A stretch of 64,000 nt of DNA from Quillaja saponaria (taxonomy: Eukaryota; Streptophyta; Magnoliopsida; Fabales; Quillajaceae): the NCBI GenBank assembly GCA_029379385.1, contig CM055613.1, forward strand, positions 15,394,001 to 15,458,000, given 5' to 3'. Positions within the stretch are counted from its first letter, which is position 1; each line of letters opens with the position of its first letter. The notes below the pieces were generated by a model, which saw only the letters and a program-made list of their open reading frames with translations, made no database searches and had not been told where the DNA came from. This document shows positions 1 through 10,834 of this stretch, in pieces. Made by a program: the position numbers and the translations under genes.

Positions 1-1630
1 TACATTTTATCTTTTGAACTCTTAATTTAATTCTTCCCTGAAGATACTTGAAATATTAAATTTCTTTAACCCACAAAATATGGCCCTACACCCTTTCAAA
101 AATCATTTGAATCTCATTTTTCAACACTTTACCCACAACTAAACATCTTTTGTTCATACTGACTACATACCTTCATCAAATCCTCAATTTACCACATTAA
201 TTAACCATTCTTTGTTCAATTTTAGGATCTTTTTATTCAATTCCAATAACAGCTAATCACCAAGTATTAAATCTACCAAGTTTTTCTTATAAAGTTATAT
301 CTAGTTTTCACTTAGGCATTTTTACTAACATCTTAAATGTACATATATGTATATACCCCAATTTGATCAACACACTTTCATCAATTTAACATTGCTTATA
401 TTCTAAATTCCTAACGTAGACTCTAATTTAATTAATGAAAGTAACTTAAAAGCTTTATTTATAATGCCTCCAACATCAATACCACCTAATTCAATTCCAA
501 TTACTCATGGTTCATTACATGATAAGGACACAATTAAGCACACTAGGCTGCCCACCATACTCACCTCACGGCAAAGCCAAGAACAAGGTGCCACAAACTT
601 GCTCAGCTGCTGCCCTTAAGTGACTGCCATAGTTGAAAATCTACACAACAAGAATGGAAGACAGGGCAGTTGCAATTGTTGATAACATGGCAAGATAAGA
701 CACGCACGGTTGAAGAAACCACAATCATAAGTTGAACTCGAAAGAGGAAGGAAGGAGGTCCAACCTTGGCTAAAACCCTCGCCCATGAAGCATACGGTTT
801 ACAGAAATTCAAAACAGGGAAGCTGTTTTTTGATGGCTGCCACCCAAAAATCAAACAAGATACCTTGGCTGAAGGGAAACAAAACAAGAACACCACTCAC
901 TTCCAGACCACCCAGGAAAGAAAACTAGAAGCTTGTGGCTGCCAACACAAAGGACAATGGCTGGTTGCTGACTCACGGCCATCCTACTGTTAAGAGTCAA
1001 AACGAACTTGTGCAAAGTAGCTAGATGGCCAAAAGAAGAGAAAGAGACTGCCAGTTGCAAGGGAGAGCTATGCTAGGAGGAGTTCTAGAAAAATCAAGAA
1101 AGGAGGAAAGTGAAGCAACCTGAGAGCAAGAAGGAAAAAAAATCTCCAGGGAGCTATGTCCGTGCAAGAAGGAAGAAAAGAAACAAAACAAAATAAAGTC
1201 TTGGTCATGGTGAAACAAAAGAAGAAAATTGTGTGGTGCAATTTTTTTTTTCTTTCTCTTGCTTTGCTTATATATATATATATATATCTGCTTTATAATT
1301 GTTTATTTAATCTTATTTATTTGGGTTTGTACATGTATTTCACGTTTTCTAAAAATAAAAATAAAAATTGTAAAATATAAAATCAATCTTCAAGTCAAAT
1401 TAAATTTTAATTTAATTGTATACATGAACAATTCAAACATATATATATATATAAGTTTTAATATTGGTTTACTTTATATAACAACAATTTATACGTAAAA
1501 TTTTAAAACATACACAACAGTATCGAGTTATTACATATTCAATTATATATATATTTTTAATTTATTTATTTTATAACTTAAATTTAAACATTATATATAA
1601 ACTCAATTTTTTTGTTATTGGGTTATAACA
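1..1630 (+). mobile_element. Long LTR, 3' part only (copy 0 of the window's main LTR family)
   Basis: The first ~120 bases match the interior of the LTRs starting at 15125 and 18924 (the block around a shared ATCTTTTGAACTC motif). The right end reads GGTTATAACA at 1621-1630, the same CA terminus as the other copies, so the copy ends here while its start lies outside the window. A purine-rich stretch (about 740-1220) is shared in character with the other copies and produces several short open frames. These are not conserved between copies and I do not call them genes. It contains AT dinucleotide runs at about 1269-1288 and 1440-1452. The target duplication cannot be checked because the left end is missing. 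Confidence 0.72.
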
Positions 1631-2052
1631 ATCCTATTTTTTGTTATTATAATTTTTATTTGAGATTTAATTTTTTTTTTCATTCACATCTTTTGACCCA
1701 AAAAATCAGAATTGATATGCCTACACGGCAATTAAGGTATTAATTATGTTCAGGCGGGCTTGATGGTGATGCCTCCCATTTATTCTTTAAAAAATTTATT
1801 GAAACTGCTACTTGGTTTAACCAATAAAATTAATTTTTTAGTGTTCTATCAGGGACCTATGATTGAATCTCACATTCACCTGAGGTTTGGTTTATGAGAA
1901 GGGAGAAAATTACTTTTTGTTGCATAGCTCATAAACTCAACGCTCTTACTAAGAATAAAAAATTATGTCGTTAAATTTAACGATAGATTAGTCATCACAA
2001 ATTTCATGCAAGTTACGAGAAAATATATCCCTTTCTAAATTATCATCAAATT
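1631..2052. other. AT-rich spacer, no gene seen
   Basis: No open frame or repeat match could be supported. It separates the LTR end from the three-unit tandem array. Confidence 0.5.
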
Positions 2053-2970
2053 TAGGACTAGTTTAGTATACATGAATGATTTTTGTAAAATTGAAATAGA
2101 AAACGAAATGAGAATGGAATGCAGATGGAATAGAATGATTATTCTATTCTATTGTTTGGTAGCACCAGTGAAGAATAATCATTTCATTTCATTTATTAAT
2201 TTTCTATGCAGTTTTTAGACATAAAATAATATTAAAGTTATGTTAAAATGACAAAGATATCTCTCTATAGATAAAGTAATAAAAATTATATTATTTTAAA
2301 ATAACAAAAATATCCCTCTATAAATAAAGTAATAAAAATTAAACATAATTTATAAAACATATATATTTCTTAATTTTAATAAATTTTTAAAAAAATTATA
2401 TTATTTATTCATTAATATTTATATTTATTTTATTAGTTCTTATTTTATTTATTTATTTATTAATATTTATATTTTACTTTGAAATTACTTAATAGATTTA
2501 TTTATTTAACATGAATTATTTATTTATAATTATATTATTTACAATGATATAAAAGGTATTTTTGTCATTTGACTAAAATAAATTGATTTATTATTATTAT
2601 TATTATATATAAGTTTTTTATTTTGTATAATTTTATATTTTTTAATTTGATATGAAGGATATTTTTTTCATTTGACTAAATTAAATAATAAATTTATTTA
2701 TTTATTTATGAATAATAATATTATTTTATTAATATTCAATTTTTTATTTCATGTGATAAAGTGATTTTTGTTGTCTTTTAACTTAACTAAACCAATTCCA
2801 TAGAAGTAGAAATGAGTAATCCCACCCCTCTTGGTGGGTTTGAGGGTTCTTACTTCTATGGAATAAAATGGTTGTAATGGAATGAGTATTCTGAGACTAA
2901 AAACGTACCAAACAAAAGAACGTTTATTCCATGGAATAATATATGGAATGAAATGGCCATTCCCGCGTAC
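2053..2970 (+). repeat. Tandem unit 1 of 3 (GGAATG-rich, hairpin-bearing element)
   Basis: The unit starts with CTAGTTTAGTATAC, followed by GGAATG-type motifs and ATTCTATTGTTTGGTAGC. It then runs through AT-rich sequence and ends in repeated GGAATG/CATTCC motifs near 2965. The same order recurs at 2971 and 3786. A stem-loop at 2795-2864 pairs CCATAGAAGTA with TACTTCTATGG, with an inner CCCACC/GGTGGG stem. The outer ends are only weakly inverted. It has no coding potential. This is probably a non-autonomous DNA transposon or MITE-like unit amplified in tandem; the superfamily cannot be assigned. Confidence 0.7.
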
Positions 2971-3785
2971 TAATGACTAGTTTGGTATGCAGGAATGATT
3001 TTTGCGGAATTAGAATGGGAAAGGGAATGAGAATGGAATGCAAGTGGAATGGAATGATTATTCCATTCTATTGTTTGGTAGCGTTGGTGGAGAATAATCA
3101 TTTCATTTTATTTATTTATCTTCTATACAGTTTTTAGACATAAAATAATATAAAAATTATGCTAAAATGATAAAAATATCTCTTAGTAGATAAAATAATA
3201 AAAATTTAACAACATTTATGAAGCATATTTATTTCTTAAATTTTTTAATTAATTTTTTCAAAAAAATTATATTATTTATTTATTAATAATTAATTATTAT
3301 TACTAATATTTATTTTATTGTTAATTATATTTATTTTCTTATTTTCTTATTTTTTATTTCTATAATTTATTAATATTAATATTAATATTTTAGTTTAAAA
3401 TTACTTAACTATTTTATTTATTTAACATCAATTATTTATTTATGATTATATTATTTACTATGATATGAAGGGTATTTTTGTCATTTGACTAAAATGAATT
3501 AATTTATTATTATTTTTATATATAATTTTTTTTTATATTTTATATTATTTTATGTGATAAAATGATTTTTTTTTGTTATTTAACTGAACTAAACCGATTC
3601 CATAAAAGTAGGAATGAGCAATCCCACTTCCCTGGATGGGTTTGAGGATTCCTACTTTTATGGAATAAAGTAGCTATAATGAAATGAGTATTATGATACT
3701 AAAAACATATAAAAAAAAAAAAAATACTCATTTTATAGAATCATGCATGGAATTAAATGACCATTCATACGTATCAAATTAGCCA
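2971..3785 (+). repeat. Tandem unit 2 of 3
   Basis: Begins CTAGTTTGGTATGC and follows unit 1 almost without spacer, with the same internal order of motifs (AATGATTATTCCATTC, CAGTTTTTAGACAT, a GTCATTTGACTAAA box). The hairpin lies at 3597-3666. Relative to unit 1 its outer stem has changed on both sides, so pairing is kept (CCATAAAAGTA with TACTTTTATGG). Confidence 0.7.
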
Positions 3786-4620
3786 TAAGAGAATGAGGAT
3801 TGGAATTATTTTTGCAGAATTGGAATGGGAAAGGGAATGAGAATGAAATGCAGGTGGAATAGAATGATCATTCCATTCTATTGTTTGGTACCATCAGTAA
3901 GGAATAATCACTTAATTCCATTTATTTATTTTCTATGCAGTTTTTAGACATGAAATAATATAAAAATTATGCTAAAATGACAAAAATATCCATCTATAGA
4001 TAAAATAATAAAAATGTAACATAATTTATGAAATATATAAATTTCTTAATTTTTTAATTAATTTTAAAAAAAAATTATATTATTTAGTTATTTATTATTA
4101 ATTAATTAATTGTTATTATTAACTATATTTATTTTATTATTTATTAATATTTATATTTTTGTTTAAAATTACTTAACTAATTTATTTATTTAACATTAAT
4201 TAGTTATTTATAATTATATTATTTACTATAATATGAGGGTTATTTTTGTCATTTGACGAAAATGAATTGATTTATTTTATTTTTATACACAATTTTTTTT
4301 TTATTTTACATGATTTTATATTATTTAAATGTGATGTGAAGGGTATTTTTGTTATTTAACTAAATTAAATAATAAATATTTTTTTTATGTGATAAAATTG
4401 TTTTTTTTTTTGTCATTTAATTGAACTAAACCGATTCCATAGAAGTAGGGATGAGCAATCTCACCCCCAAGTGGGTTTGAAGATTCCTATTTCTATGGAA
4501 TAAAATAATAGGAATATAATGAGTATTCTGAAGCTAAAAATGTACCAAACGAAAAAAATATTCATTCCATATAATCATACATGGAATGAAATGGCTATTC
4601 CTTACTTAAAATTCAAATTA
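3786..4620 (+). repeat. Tandem unit 3 of 3
   Basis: A third copy with the same motif order. Its left edge is more diverged (the CTAGTTTGGTA start is degraded). The hairpin is at 4434-4501, with CCATAGAAGTAGG facing CCTATTTCTATGG. The array ends near 4620, where the sequence changes to a short direct repeat found again at about 5086. Confidence 0.68.
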
Positions 4621-4661
4621 GAAATAGTGAGGAATTTGCGAGGGATTCAACCCGTCACTAA

Positions 4662-5041
4662 GTCTTGATTTGGTAATAATGTAATTTTTTGAGATGTGTT
4701 ATACTCTCCTGGCTCTTTTAGAACTGCTTTTAAAAAGTTACAATAGTAGTATTTGGTAAAATCTTCAAATATTTAAATTGACTATAATAGATATTGATAA
4801 TAAAAAGAGAGATTAGCCTACTGTATTAACTAATGAAAGGATAAATATGAATTTTTATTAAAAATTGAGGTTATTTTAGCATTTTAAATTTTTGATAGCA
4901 GGAGTTAGCTTCTAAAAGCACCATTGGCTTTTAAAAGCCCAGAGTAGAAACATTCCATTTTTTTTTTCACACATAAAAAAATTGACTTATACTCTTCATA
5001 TGCATAAATACCCTCCCAAAGAGTATTACCAAACCAAGCCT
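4662..5041. mobile_element. hAT-like MITE, ~380 bp
   Basis: The left end GTCTTGATTTGGTAATA and the right end TATTACCAAACCAAG form an inverted repeat. No open frame is present. The size, AT-rich interior and terminal sequence fit a small non-autonomous DNA transposon. A ~37-bp sequence occurs in direct orientation on both sides (about 4609-4645 and 5086-5122), too far out to be a simple target duplication. The family assignment to hAT is tentative. Confidence 0.55.
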
Positions 5042-6463
5042 AAATCTCAATTATTCCCTAATCCCCTTTTCCATTCACACTTAAACTTCAAATTGGAAAC
5101 AATGAGGGATTTGCAAGGGACTTGATCGCAAATTTCAGACTTCTCTCTCTCTCTCTCCATTGTACATGTTGATGAACCATAGGAATTCAGGGTGTCAAAT
5201 ATTATAAGGACCATGTGATGGAAAATATTATGAGTGAAAGCTAATGTAATGGATCCCTTTATTGTGAATGGATGTTGTTTGAGCCAGGGAATTCAATCTT
5301 AGACAATTCAATTGATGAAGTAACAAAATAATTACCACATTGACAACTTTATTATCCATTAAATTTTCTCAAACAAAATATAATCATATATTAAATCTTA
5401 ACTAAAAAAATAAAGTGTTTTTAGTTATTTAACTAATTAACTATTAGTATTTTCGCATAAAAATATTTTATTTTAGTAATTCAAAAAGCATCATTAAATT
5501 AAGCAACAAATACAAAATAATAATAATGTTAAATAAATAAATAACCCTTATAAAATTTATATTTGATCTTTTTTTTTTTTCCTATTTTGATTTAGCACTC
5601 AGATTTGTCTAAGCTAGTTTACGGACATCTTGACTAATTACCTCATCCATGTCGGGACTAGAAAATTTATGGAGATTTTACTCCCCACTATCTCTTCTAA
5701 TGAGATTGGAACTCAGATGGTTAATGAAGGGAGCACATATTATTGATCACCACCAGGCCAACGTACTTAGGATATAATTTGATCTGTTAGACTGTTGTTA
5801 TAAGTCAAAATAAATAAATAATTTGACATACTTTTTTTACAATAATTTAATCAAAATAGAATTTATAGAGTTCATACAAGAAATATAAAATTAAATAAGA
5901 AAAATAAAAAACAAAATACTGTTGTTACTAATATTTATACTCTCACATTTAAAAAAAATTATAAATACCAAGTTTTTTTTAATTATTTAAGTAACTAATT
6001 ATTTATATTTTTACACATAAAATTTTTTTATTCAAAAATTTAAATGCATCATTAAAGAATGAAAAAACAAAAGTATAACCATTATAAAATTTTATTTTAT
6101 AATTTATTATTTGCTCATTATTTAAAATACAATATATAGCGTTCATAAAAAAATAAAATTAATTAATGAGAATAAAATCAAAATTATTATAAATAATAAT
6201 ACAATTTTTGTTTTTGAAAATTTTAAATAAAATTAAGAGACTAATAACCGTTTTAACAAGCTAAGCATTTTTTAAATTAAATAAAAAAAATTATACTTAT
6301 CATGTATGAAATCTAAATTAAAATTTAAATATTTAATAAATTAAATTATTTAAACAAATTTCATATTTTTAAATTTGATCAAATAAAACAATTCATTTTC
6401 TTCACCACATAATAATAGAGAGAAAAAGAGACGTGTAAAAGTAAGTTTAAGGTTTAACTAATA
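5042..6463. other. AT-rich intergenic stretch
   Basis: No gene is supported. It holds a (TC)n run at about 5141-5157. At about 5580-5770 there is a moderately GC-richer patch whose wording (a GATTGGAACTCAGATGG-type motif followed by GATCACCACCAGGCC) resembles the tRNA-like tails of short retroelements, but I cannot assign it. The rest is poly-A/T-rich with no clear repeat. Confidence 0.45.
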
Positions 6464-6830
6464 TTTTAGTCCCTCAAAATTGACCCAGTTTTTAATTTAG
6501 TCTTCTTAGAATATTCTCGATCAATTTCATCCTCTAGGTTTCAAAAATTTTCAATTAAGTTATATTCTATTATTCTCATGTTATACATAAATATAGTAAT
6601 TCTGCATAATATAATAATAAAATGACCAAAAAAGTTTTACAAGATATAAAAATAACCTATATAGGATATTATTTTTGTGTCAAGTGTGATTAATTAGTTA
6701 ATTTATAACATGTAGATGCATGAAAAAATGAAACTTAATTGAGAAATTTTAAATCTTGAAGGATAAAATTGAAGAAAAAAATTCTTAAAGGACTGAACTG
6801 AAAACTGATATATGCTTGAAAGACTAAAAA
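6464..6830. mobile_element. MITE with ~110-bp terminal inverted repeats
   Basis: The left arm starts TTTTAGTCCCTCAAAATTG and the right arm ends in AAAGACTAAAAA. The reverse complement of about 6720-6830 matches 6464-6575 along most of its length, including a TCAATTAAGTT block, so the element can fold into a long hairpin. It is 367 bp long, has no open frame, and is a typical foldback or long-TIR MITE layout. The autonomous partner is unknown. Confidence 0.7.
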
Positions 6831-6944
6831 TAGATAAGTCTAAGCTTAGATAGAGTTTCTAATTTGTTTTGCATATATGGTAAAAAAATTAAATTAATAA
6901 TTTTAGTAGATAAATTTTTCATATAAATTTTGAAACTTAACATT

Positions 6945-7455
6945 CTAAGGATTGCCTCCTAATTCTTCAAACAACACAAATGTGTTTTTGTCACCATTTA
7001 GAAAAGAGCGTGGTACATGACACCATCTTTGAGAAGGTTTTCCACAATTTGTTGTATACTTACTATCCCCATATGAACTACGAAAGTCACAAGTTGGAAA
7101 GCATCCATCTTCATTTGCAAGATAGCCTGGCCAATATCTTCCAAGACTATTATTATTCACCTAAACCATTCCCTTCCTCAAACCCATCAAATCCACTACA
7201 ACAAGATCGATAACGATTGGAGCTTTAAAGGTGGTTTGCAAAATGCTACCAAAGATTTTATCATTTGATTCTCATTAAGAAAAAGATTAGTTTCAAAATT
7301 CCATTGGTTTCAAAGTGTATATACCTTGTACCAAATAAATAACCTATTTGTTGGTAGCTGATGTAAATACCATTTCCATTTATAATGAGTTATGTACAGT
7401 TGTTGATCACCACGCAATCTAATCTTATAAAACCATTTATTTGAAGACAAATCCC
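6945..7455 (-). pseudogene. Beta-galactosidase (glycosyl hydrolase 35) fragment, C-terminal region
   Basis: Intact plant GH35 enzymes release terminal beta-galactose from cell-wall polymers in the apoplast. Read on the minus strand, this piece contains in order SSNKW-like, YK-like, [45 protein letters not shown] and [10 protein letters not shown]. These correspond to consecutive conserved blocks in the region after the catalytic barrel of plant beta-galactosidases. An uninterrupted frame covers about 6945-7213, and the upstream part is recognisable only with frame changes. The catalytic domain is absent. The plant consensus AWVNG-SIGRYW is altered at several positions. No paralogous piece lies nearby, so this is probably a captured or relocated fragment rather than part of a live gene, although an exon of a gene running out of register cannot be excluded. 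Confidence 0.8.
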
Positions 7456-7984
7456 GTCTGACAATTAAAACCATTTCTTTTTGATATTTTGTACTCTTTC
7501 TCTATCCATTTTCTAGTTCAAATCAAATTCAAGAAACAACTAGTCTAGCTTTTTCCCTGAATATTTTTTCAATCTCCGATGCACTTCAAATCAGTTTGCT
7601 ACAAAGTTCTGCCTCAATTTTTAAATCTAGTTTTTAAAACTCATCTGACGTACATGTTATTAGAATCCCCATGATAGGTGTATGTACCCTTCTGAGACGT
7701 ACCTATACTTCTTTTAATTTTCACCTACTGTTCAAATAATTGATTTGAAATATGTTTTTGTTCAATAGGTATATACATAATATAAAGAAAAAAGTGCAAT
7801 AAACCACGTGTAGAAAGCTCTATTATGGAGGCCTTGAAGAAACGTCAAAATTTTGTTGTTTGTATTTTGCAAGCAATGTTCCCACAATAATGCGCAAGTA
7901 GGCAGCAATGACGACGAGGGTGATGTGGAACCAAATGATCTTGTTTAGCCTAGAAACCTCAAACTTTATGTATGTTATGTGTTT
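7456..7984. other. Spacer, no gene seen
   Basis: AT-rich sequence after the beta-galactosidase fragment. A slightly GC-richer patch at about 7820-7950 could be an exon remnant, but no protein family is recognisable. Confidence 0.4.
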
Positions 7985-8275
7985 AGGCTAGAAACTTTGA
8001 AAGTCAGGGTTTAGGGAAGAAAAATAGTAAAGCAGCCTTCCGTTTGACAAGTTGAGAATACTGGCACTTCTATGGGGTAGAAACAAAACTTGTAAGAACA
8101 AACATTTCTCGTTTTGATATATCAAAAAGATTTTATGCATGTTTATGTTTTTAGGTTAGTAACTTTGAAAATCGGGATTTAGGGTAGCAAAATGGTAAAA
8201 CAGACCTTTGTTTGACAAGTCGGGAATACCGACACGTCCATGGGGTTGATTAAGACTTATAGAAACAAATGGGTT
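7985..8275 (+). repeat. Two-copy minisatellite related to the array at 10835-12075
   Basis: Two units of about 168 bp begin at about 7990 and 8158. Each has an ACTTTGAAA start, a GGGTTTAGGG-like box, a GTTTGACAAGT box and a GAATAC-GACAC-TC-ATGGGG segment. The same order of boxes occurs in the ~157-bp array near 11 kb, so the two arrays share an origin. Confidence 0.6.
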
Positions 8276-8949
8276 TGTTTCTAAAGTTTTTCCAATAGTT
8301 GTAAGAGCATCTAAAAATTCATTTTAATTACTTGTTTCAGAAAACGTATATTCATTGTTTTTAGCTTAAATTTGAAAGAATGTTTTCTTACTAGGACCTC
8401 AAATTTTGATATTTGGTAATACATCTTAATTTTTCTAATGCATTTATAAAATCTTCCAAAGTGGGAATATCATAATGCTAAGCATTTTGCACTTTTTACT
8501 ATATATAATTTGGATAAGTGAACCTATTTCACGGGCTGTGAAATGGGAGCAGGTTTGAAAAAGGATCTTAGAGTGTCTTTGCACATTTGTATTAATATGT
8601 TCAAACAGGATCTATATAAACACATAGACTCATGGATCCATACATCTCGATGGGATAAAAAATCAATAGAAAAAGAATTAGAATTGATCGGTATATCTCT
8701 CAGTTATTATCATTGTTTCATCTGCTCCTCTTGATTCTAAAAAAATTGTAGGAATACCTAGAGCGTAGCTTTATCGGAACTTACCTCAACAACTTGAAGC
8801 ATTGCTTCTTATCGGCTAGCCGCTGGAGCCATGTTGTGGCCTGTTTGACTTGGCACGTCCATAGTCTCACATGGCCTGTGAGGCAACATCCAAGAAGCTG
8901 CAAATTTGGAGCTTTTGAGTCGAGCCATAGGGCTCGTTTTTATTCTTTT
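8276..8949. other. Spacer with one uncharacterised short open frame (8543-8734, +)
   Basis: The 63-codon frame at 8543-8734 has a hydrophilic middle (DSWIHTSRWDKKSIEKELE) that reads more like protein than its surroundings. I do not recognise the family and see no promoter or partner exon. The segment 8790-8950 is GC-richer than its neighbours and also unassigned. Confidence 0.3.
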
Positions 8950-9500
8950 TTTTGCCCTTGCTCTTTTCTAAAAATACCAACCTTGTCCCAGCTTGAAAAA
9001 CCAAATCTGTCCTCATCCTTTTCAATTATTCCAACCTTTTCCCTTAGCCAATTTGAAAAATCAGAACCTTAACGATCCAAATTTTATATTCTTTTAATTT
9101 TTGTTTTCTTTTGTCCCACCAACTTGTTATCCCTATTTTATTTTATTTTTTATCTTTTTTGCCTTTAACTTTCTAAAAAAATTCAACCTTATCCCTTAAA
9201 CTTGTTAGTCTTAAGAATTTTTTTTAATCTTTTTATCCCTTTATCTTTAAAAAAATTCAACCTTATCCCTCCAACTTGTTACCATTTGAAATATATTTTT
9301 ATGCTTTACCTTCTTAAAAAGTTTCAACCTTATCCTTCATACTTGTTACCCTTATAATTTTTTTTTTCTTTTTTTTGCCTTTACCTTCTTAAAAAATTTC
9401 AACTTGATCCCTCAATCTAGTTATCCTTAGGCATTTGTTTTTCTTTTTTGTCCTTTACCTTTTCAAAAAATTTCACACTTATCCCTCTAACACTCACAAA
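8950..9500 (+). repeat. Tandem array, period ~70-76 bp, about 7 copies
   Basis: The repeating text is roughly TTTGCCTTTACCTTCT, then AAAAAATTTCAACCTTATCC, then a CTTGTTA box and a T-rich run. Successive CCTTATCCC-like boxes fall near 9191, 9265, 9331, 9405 and 9481, and weaker copies at about 8978 and 9035 extend it to the left. It is a T-rich coding-strand-free minisatellite. Confidence 0.7.
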
Positions 9501-10692
9501 TGTGTTGAAATAATTTAATTTTAGTTTGTTAATAAAACTTGCTTGTATATAAATAATTAGTCTAATTTCAATTAAACCTCAAAACTAAATTACTTATTAA
9601 ATTAAAAAAAATTACTTTAAATTAAATTAAAAAGCAAAACTAAATTAATTATTACTTTAATTAAAAATAAAAATAAAACTGATTCAGATAGACTGTTTAA
9701 TTTGTTTATTTTTAACAATGCACATAAATACTCTTTTGGTAAGTTGTACACAAAATAGCCTCTCTGACTATGGTTTCTGACCATAGTTTTTGGATCATTA
9801 AACATATAGTTGTTTTCAGACATAATGGATCTTTCAGAACATAGTCTTGGACCACGGTCTCTAATTCGCTGCTATACCAAACTCATCCATCTTTTGCACC
9901 ATGTATGCTCACATGAAGCATCGTCATGGATTAGGTTTCCTTTGGTTGATCACCCATGTAAACAATGTAGGTCTGTTGCATCCATAACATGACAAATATG
10001 TAATGAAAATTTAAGCATAACATAGACATACAAATCATGGCAAAAGATGCTAATTAATTATGATACAAGCTTTGTAAAAGAAATAAACAAATTTAGTATA
10101 ACATTACAACTTCATTGACAATGCCAAAATAACATACCCAAGTGCACAAGATAATCACTTTATTTTTTTTTACCCTTCAATGGTTGCTGGCTTTGTTAGA
10201 TGAATTAACAAGGACAAAAACTAGCTGAACAACAAATATTTCTTACTTCCCCTCAGCAAATAAAATTATGTACTTGAATCTTCAGACCATGAGTAGATTT
10301 TATGCTTCTTTGAAGTCATTATAATTACCCTTTTATACTTTATAATATAATAATAAGTACGTATTATAATTATATTTTCTTTATAAGAAATTATCACATA
10401 TCTACGTCTGCAATATTGCAGATGCAGAAAAAGCATACTCAAATAAGTAATATCTGCATTTGCAATTTTATTTTTGTGTTCGCATATTTGTAGACTTTGA
10501 TAATTGTTAAAAAAATTATATCCCAAACACTAATACTCTTAAAGCAGATGCAGAAGTTGATTAATTTTTGTGTAATATTCTGCTACCACTGTTCAAAGCA
10601 CCGGAACGACTTCTGTCCCATCTTAATCTCCTTTCTGATTCACTCTAGAGCAGATGAAGTTTATACATGAGTTAGTTAGAAGATAACTTTAG
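9501..10692. other. AT-rich spacer; inverted motifs near 10.4 kb
   Basis: No gene is supported. At about 10395-10470 the motif CTACGTCTGCAATATTGCAG and nearby GCAGATGCAG/CTGCATTTGC words form short inverted repeats. They resemble those at 12500-12800 and could be the other subterminal region of the same transposon remnant, but no matching terminus was found. Confidence 0.4.
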
Positions 10693-10834
10693 AAAGCTTG
10701 GGTACATCCACTGCCTTTGACACCACCACCTCAACCATTTAAGGTACGCATTCTTTTAATTCTATTTTCATAATGTAAAAGTTTTAGTTTATAATAGTAT
10801 AAATGCAAAAACTTTGTAAAATTGGATTTGGTGG

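Noticed and set aside
603..1498. Several overlapping open frames of 65-97 codons on both strands
   Set aside because: They lie in the purine-rich part of an LTR copy, carry no domain, and are not kept in the other copies of the same LTR.
2400..3560. CRISPR-like or satellite array because of repeating AT-rich words
   Set aside because: There are no regularly spaced identical repeats with unique spacers; the pattern is explained by three large tandem units and low complexity.
8543..8734. Possible organelle-derived gene fragment (DSWIHTSRWDKKSIEKELE)
   Set aside because: The wording is reminiscent of AT-rich plastid proteins, but I could not match it to a named plastid gene from memory, so no transfer is claimed.
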